DNA from: Oricola nitratireducens
Lineage (GTDB): Bacteria; Pseudomonadota; Alphaproteobacteria; Rhizobiales; Rhizobiaceae
DNA: 64,000 bases
Direction of reading: 5' to 3'
NCBI RefSeq assembly: GCF_014904745.1
Contig: NZ_JACZCS010000026.1
Span: 18,100-82,099 of the forward strand
Position numbers and translations under genes: made by a program
Notes under the pieces: model-generated
The model's input: only the letters and a program-made list of their open reading frames with translations
Databases searched by the model: none
What the model was told of the DNA's origin: nothing
Shown here: piece after piece, positions 60,109 to 64,000 of the stretch
How the letters are laid out: each line of letters starts with the position of its first letter
Numbering within the stretch: the stretch's first letter is position 1

Positions 60109-62353
60109 CACGATTCCATTTCCGAGCGCGCAAGTCCGTTTCGGCTCGTCGAGCGGCCAGCCGCTGACCCGGCGCGACGGTTTTCTCAAGGTCACCGGCG
60201 CGGCGACCTTCGCCGCCGACAACCATCCCGAAAACCTGCTGCATGCGGTCGTGGCGGTCAGCACGATCGCGCGCGGCCGGGTCGTCTCGCTCGACGTCGA
60301 GGCGGCTAAGGCGCATCCGGGCGTGGTCGAGGTGATCACGCCCGCGAACTGCCCGCCGCTGGCGCTCGATCCGGACGAAAAGCACGGGCTGTTCGGCTTC
60401 CGCTTCGACGCGTTGCAGAACGATCGCGTGCGCTATGCCAAGCAACCCATCGCTCTCGTCCTCGCCGAGACGCTGGAAGCGGCGACCGAGGGAACGCGGC
60501 TTCTCGCGCCGGTCTACGAGACCGAGCCGGCCCGGATCGGCTTTGACAATGGAGAGCCATACGCCCCGGCCACCGTCGGGGTCGGCGGCGCGCCGGATTT
60601 CGATCGCGGCGACCTTGCCGCCGGCCTTGCCGCGGCGGCGCATCTGGTCGACACTGAATACGAGACGCCGGCCCAGTATCATAACGCGATGGAGCCGCAT
60701 GCGATCGTCGCCGAATGGGACGGCGACACGCTGACCATCGATACGCCGAACCAGGCGATCGTCTTGTCCCGGGCGGCCTATGCGGCCTTTTTCGGCATCC
60801 CGCCGGAGAACGTCTATCTGCGCAGTCCGTTTCTCGGCGGCGGTTTCGGCTCCAAGGCGATCCTCGCGGGGCCGCAGATCCTCTGCATCCGCGCCGCGCG
60901 GATGCTGCAGCGCCCGGTCAAGCTGGCGCTGCCGCGCGACCAGATGTTCGGACCGGTCGGCCATCGCGGGGCGACGCGGCAGCGTCTGCGGCTCGCAACC
61001 GATGCCGAGGGAAGGCTGACCGCGCTGGAACACCACGCGGTGGCAACGACCAGCAGTTTCGACGAGTTCATCGAGCCCGCTGCCAATGCCTCACACAATC
61101 TCTATGCCAGCCCGGCGATCTCGACCCGGCACGGCGCGGTGCGGGTCGACACCGGCACGCCTGGCCCGATGCGCGCGCCCGGCGAGGCGTCCGGCTCGGC
61201 GGCGCTGGAATGCGCTTTGGACGAGGCCGCGGCGGCCATCGGGATCGACCCGCTGGAGATGCGGCTGCGCAACTATGCCGAGACCGACCCGGCGACGGGC
61301 CGGCCGTTCTCCGCCAAGGCGTTGCGGGAATGCTACGCGCAGGGCGCCGAACGCTTCGGCTGGGCGGGCCGTCCGCTGGCGCCGCGGCAGATGACCGACG
61401 ATGCCGGACGGCTGGTCGGCTGGGGCATGGGCAGCGCCCTGTTCCCGGCGCCGATGTTCCAGGCCGAGGCGCGCGCGACCCTGCGCGCCGACGGCACGGC
61501 GCTGGTGGAGACGGCCGCCGCCGACATGGGGCAGGGCGCGTGGACGGCGCTGGCGCAGATCGCGGCGGATTCCCTCGGCCTCGATATCGAGCAGGTGGAA
61601 TTCCGCTCGGGCACCTCGGATCTTCCCGACGGCGGGGTCGCCGGCGGCTCCGGCCACACCGCCACGGCGGGCAGCGCGCTTCACAATGCGGGGACCGACG
61701 CGATTGCCAAGCTGGCCGAGATCGCCGTCAACGATCCGGCGTCGCCGCTGTTCGGCGCCGGCAATGCGGGTGTCGAGGCGCGCGAGGGCCGGCTCTGGCA
61801 CCGTGAGGACGAGACCCGCAGCGAAGGCTATGGCGACATCCTCGCCCGTTCGGGCATGGAAAGCCTCGAAGGCAGCGGAACGGGCGGACGCGATCCGGCC
61901 GATGCGGAGGCGCGGGCGATGTTCTCGCACGGCGCGGTCTTTGCGGAGGTCAAGGTCGATCCCGATCTCGGCCAGGTGCTGGTCACGCGGCTTGTCGGCG
62001 CGTTTGCGGCCGGTCGGATCATCAATCCGAAACTGGCGAGGAGCCAGCTCTATGGCGGGATGATCTGGGGTCTGTCCTTCGCCCTGCACGAGGAGGCGAT
62101 CCATGACCGCCGCACCGGCCGTCCGGTCAATGCCGATCTCGCCGGCTATCACATCCCGGTCCATGCCGACATTCCGGCCATGGAGGCGCTGCTGATCGAC
62201 GAGGACGACCGATACGTCAACGTACTCGGGATCAAGGGCGTCGGCGAAATCGGCATCACCGGCACGGTGGGCGCGATCGCCAATGCGATCTGGCATGCGA
62301 CGGGCGTGCGGGTGCGCCGGTATCCGATCCGCATCGAGGATCTGATCGGCTAG
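60101..62353 (+). CDS. Aldehyde oxidase molybdenum-binding subunit, PaoC/YagR-like
   Basis: A 750-residue catalytic subunit. Molybdopterin and substrate motifs 'GGGFGSKAILAGPQILCI' (about 246-263), 'MRAPGEASG', 'DMGQGAWT' and the catalytic base Glu716 in 'KGVGEIGITG' are all present. The size of about 730-750 matches PaoC. Enzymes of this type oxidise aromatic and other aldehydes to acids; the neighbouring phenylacetate genes would be served if phenylacetaldehyde were a substrate, but this is a guess. A terminator follows. Confidence 0.93.
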   Translation: MPDTIPFPSAQVRFGSSSGQPLTRRDGFLKVTGAATFAADNHPENLLHAVVAVSTIARGRVVSLDVEAAKAHPGVVEVITPANCPPLALDPDEKHGLFGFRFDALQNDRVRYAKQPIALVLAETLEAATEGTRLLAPVYETEPARIGFDNGEPYAPATVGVGGAPDFDRGDLAAGLAAAAHLVDTEYETPAQYHNAMEPHAIVAEWDGDTLTIDTPNQAIVLSRAAYAAFFGIPPENVYLRSPFLGGGFGSKAILAGPQILCIRAARMLQRPVKLALPRDQMFGPVGHRGATRQRLRLATDAEGRLTALEHHAVATTSSFDEFIEPAANASHNLYASPAISTRHGAVRVDTGTPGPMRAPGEASGSAALECALDEAAAAIGIDPLEMRLRNYAETDPATGRPFSAKALRECYAQGAERFGWAGRPLAPRQMTDDAGRLVGWGMGSALFPAPMFQAEARATLRADGTALVETAAADMGQGAWTALAQIAADSLGLDIEQVEFRSGTSDLPDGGVAGGSGHTATAGSALHNAGTDAIAKLAEIAVNDPASPLFGAGNAGVEAREGRLWHREDETRSEGYGDILARSGMESLEGSGTGGRDPADAEARAMFSHGAVFAEVKVDPDLGQVLVTRLVGAFAAGRIINPKLARSQLYGGMIWGLSFALHEEAIHDRRTGRPVNADLAGYHIPVHADIPAMEALLIDEDDRYVNVLGIKGVGEIGITGTVGAIANAIWHATGVRVRRYPIRIEDLIG

Positions 62354-62394
62354 GCCGGATCGCGGCGGGCGGGAACCGGCCGCCACGAAAGCAG

Positions 62395-62427
62395 ACCGCC
62401 TGCCCGAATTTCCGGCGGGCGGTTTTT
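62395..62427 (+). terminator. Terminator of the aldehyde oxidase operon
   Basis: ACCGCCTGCC and GGCGGGCGGT pair with one T-G wobble around a short loop, then TTTTT. It lies about 40 bases after the stop and 30 bases before the convergent minE stop. Confidence 0.8.
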
Positions 62428-62453
62428 CGTTCGGTGTTGCGGAGCGGCCCTTG

Positions 62454-62717
62454 TCAGGCCGCCCGCCGGTTCGTGTCGAAGGGGATCTGGACGTCGACTT
62501 CGAGAGTCGAGACCTGCGCGCCGCGCTCCAGCTTCACGTAGACCTTGTTGTCGTCGACTTTCACGTGCTTGGAGATGACTGCAAGGATTTCGTCCCTGAG
62601 AATAGCGACCAGGTCGTTGCCGCCCACCGATGCCCTTTCATGGGCGAGCAGCACCTGCAATCGCTCGCGCGCTGTCGAAGCCGATTTCGGCCTGACGAAG
62701 AGGCGGAGGATATTCAT
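62454..62717 (-). CDS. minE: Cell-division topological specificity factor MinE
   Basis: An 87-residue protein that drives MinCD oscillation. The N-terminal anti-MinCD helix '[19 protein letters not shown]' and the dimer strand '[24 protein letters not shown]' are the usual parts. It overlaps minD by four bases. Confidence 0.95.
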   Translation of the reverse strand: MNILRLFVRPKSASTARERLQVLLAHERASVGGNDLVAILRDEILAVISKHVKVDDNKVYVKLERGAQVSTLEVDVQIPFDTNRRAA

Positions 62718-63529
62718 GCGGCCTTCCTTCCGAAGAACTTGCCGAAGAATCCGCGTCTGTCGCTCGGGATCGTGATCGGCACGGCTTCACCGGTCAATCG
62801 CCGCGCGGCCTCGAAATAGGCCTGCGCCGTTTCGCTGTGCTTGTCGGCCAGCGTCACCGGCGTGCCGAGGTTCGAGGCGCGCAGGACATCCATGCTTTCG
62901 GGTATGATGCCGAGCAGCGGGATCGACAGGATTTCCAGGACGTCGTCGACCTGCAGCATGTCGCCGCATTCGGCGCGGGCCGGGTCGTAGCGGGTGAGGA
63001 GCAAGTGCTTTTCGACGCGCTCGCCGCGTTCGGCCTTGACGGTCTTGGCGTCGAGCAGGCCGATGATGCGGTCGGAGTCGCGGACCGAGGAGACTTCCGG
63101 ATTGGTCACAACAATCGCGATGTCGGCATGGCGCATCGCCATGGTCGGCCCGCGCTCGATGCCGGCCGGGCTGTCGCAGATAACCCAGTCGAAATTCTTC
63201 TTCAGCGCCGTGATGACTTCCTCGACGCCCTCGGGCGTGAGCTTGTCCTTGTCGCGGGTCTGCGATGCCGGCAGCAGATAGAGGTTTTCAAGCCGCTTGT
63301 CGCGGATCAGCGCCTGCTGCAGCTTGGCCTCGCCCTGGATGACATTGATCAGGTCGTAGACCACGCGCCGCTCGGCGCCCATGACCAGATCGAGATTGCG
63401 CAGGCCGACGTCGAAATCCACGACCACGACCTTCTCGTCGCGCTGCGCCAGTGCGGCGCCGAGAGCCGCCGTGGTCGTCGTCTTGCCGACACCGCCCTTG
63501 CCGGATGTCACAACGATCGCCTTACCCAT
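62714..63529 (-). CDS. minD: Septum-site ATPase MinD
   Basis: A 271-residue membrane-associated ATPase. Deviant Walker A '[11 protein letters not shown]' with signature Lys11 and Lys16, '[17 protein letters not shown]' switch and the C-terminal amphipathic helix '[16 protein letters not shown]' that binds the membrane. ATG at 63529 is the family start; the longer frame overlaps minC. Confidence 0.97.
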   Translation of the reverse strand: MGKAIVVTSGKGGVGKTTTTAALGAALAQRDEKVVVVDFDVGLRNLDLVMGAERRVVYDLINVIQGEAKLQQALIRDKRLENLYLLPASQTRDKDKLTPEGVEEVITALKKNFDWVICDSPAGIERGPTMAMRHADIAIVVTNPEVSSVRDSDRIIGLLDAKTVKAERGERVEKHLLLTRYDPARAECGDMLQVDDVLEILSIPLLGIIPESMDVLRASNLGTPVTLADKHSETAQAYFEAARRLTGEAVPITIPSDRRGFFGKFFGRKAA

Positions 63530-63560
63530 TGCCTTCTCCTTTTTCCGGCCGCTCATCGGC

Positions 63561-64000
63561 TCAGTTGAATGTTTCCGCCAAAATCGAATCGCCTTCGAGC
63601 CAGAGCTGGACGGACTGCCCGCGCAGTTCGGGCTCCAGGTCTTCGGAGGTCTTGTAGAGGCCGCCGATCGCAATCAGTTCCGCTTCGAGCTTGCGGCAGA
63701 AGATGCGCGCGGAGGCGTCTCCCATCGAGCCCGCCGCGGCCCGTCCGCGCAAGGTTCCGTAGATATGGATCGACCCGCCGGCGACGACTTCCGCGCCCGA
63801 CGCGACCGATCCGACAACGGTTATGTCGCCTTCGAACATCAGCGATTGTCCGGAACGCACCGGTTCGGTGACGATGATCGAGGGCACCGTTCTTCCCGGC
63901 TTCCATTCCGGACGGCGCGAAGCGGCCGCCGGCCTGGCCTGATCGGCGCCCGGCGTTCTTGCCTCCGGTGCTTCGAAATCGGGGGCCGGGCGCCCGCCGC
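63561..64000 (-). CDS. minC: Septum-site inhibitor MinC, C-terminal part (5' end outside window)
   Basis: The frame is open to the window edge and encodes a Pro/Ala-rich linker ('[20 protein letters not shown]') followed by the beta-helix C-terminal domain: '[34 protein letters not shown]', the MinC signature for MinD binding and dimerisation. The FtsZ-inhibiting N-terminal domain is not visible. A GTG at 63887 is internal. It precedes minD by 31 bases in the usual minCDE order. Confidence 0.92.
   Translation of the reverse strand, partial: GGRPAPDFEAPEARTPGADQARPAAASRRPEWKPGRTVPSIIVTEPVRSGQSLMFEGDITVVGSVASGAEVVAGGSIHIYGTLRGRAAAGSMGDASARIFCRKLEAELIAIGGLYKTSEDLEPELRGQSVQLWLEGDSILAETFN

Noticed and set aside
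58516..60339. 607-codon antisense frame opposite the aldehyde oxidase operon
   Set aside because: No motif; covers parts of two genes and their promoter.

Overview
The window is about 64 kb of high-GC, gene-dense chromosome from an alphaproteobacterium, almost certainly of the order Hyphomicrobiales (Rhizobiales). The pointers are an acpXL-fabF2-fabF1-adh-lpxXL cluster (very-long-chain acyl group of rhizobial lipid A), the iron regulator RirA with its three cysteines, rhizobial-style urease genes with a DUF1311 gene between ureB and ureC, and PaaX/TetR-controlled phenylacetate genes. The genus cannot be fixed from the sequence alone. No rRNA, tRNA, CRISPR array, transposase or prophage gene was seen; the region looks like stable chromosome with modular metabolic operons. 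No stretch longer than 300 bases lacks a gene.

Layout. 1-450: end of a TetR regulator. 463-6843 (minus): an operon of an M20 amidohydrolase and a peptide-type ABC transporter, with a hairpin behind the binding-protein gene. 7066-8573: an outer-membrane barrel protein and an L,D-transpeptidase. 8607-13462 (minus): the lipid A very-long-chain fatty acid operon, lacking the fabZ gene expected between acpXL and fabF2. 13674-18155: aldose epimerase, KDG kinase, phosphonoacetaldehyde hydrolase, a secreted barrel protein and a DUF1045 2H phosphoesterase. 18166-19571: Rieske oxygenase plus a small helical protein. 19759-23122: ferric iron permease and binding protein, convergent, then rirA. 23294-25909: two paralogous secreted DUF11-type proteins. 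25979-28216: aquaporin and glycerol kinase. 28279-31745: amylo-1,6-glucosidase-like enzyme and a glycosyltransferase.

32018-42202 (minus): a urease region split into ureAB-DUF1311-ureC and, about 4 kb further on, ureE...ureF...ureG-marR, with unrelated genes between the blocks (peroxiredoxin, GNAT, beta-propeller, host-attachment-type protein). No ureD is visible. A possible 24-codon gene lies between ureA and ureB. 42450-45214: xylB-xylA. 45275-57777: a nearly complete phenylacetate pathway. paaG-paaI-paaK-tetR-ECH/HCDH fusion runs leftward, paaZ-paaX rightward, a thioesterase leftward and paaABCDE rightward. The ligase PaaK makes phenylacetyl-CoA, PaaABCDE epoxidises it, PaaG isomerises, PaaZ opens the ring and oxidises, and the fusion enzyme probably does the PaaF and PaaH steps; the PaaJ thiolase is not here. 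57787-62353: a TetR gene divergent from a PaoABC-type molybdenum aldehyde oxidase operon, with a palindrome filling the promoter spacer. 62454-64000 (minus): minE, minD and the end of minC, cut by the window edge.

Start codons were moved from the longest possible ORF wherever a ribosome binding site, a gene overlap or family length favoured another site; several genes use GTG or TTG. Functions rest on recognised motifs and gene order, with no database search.
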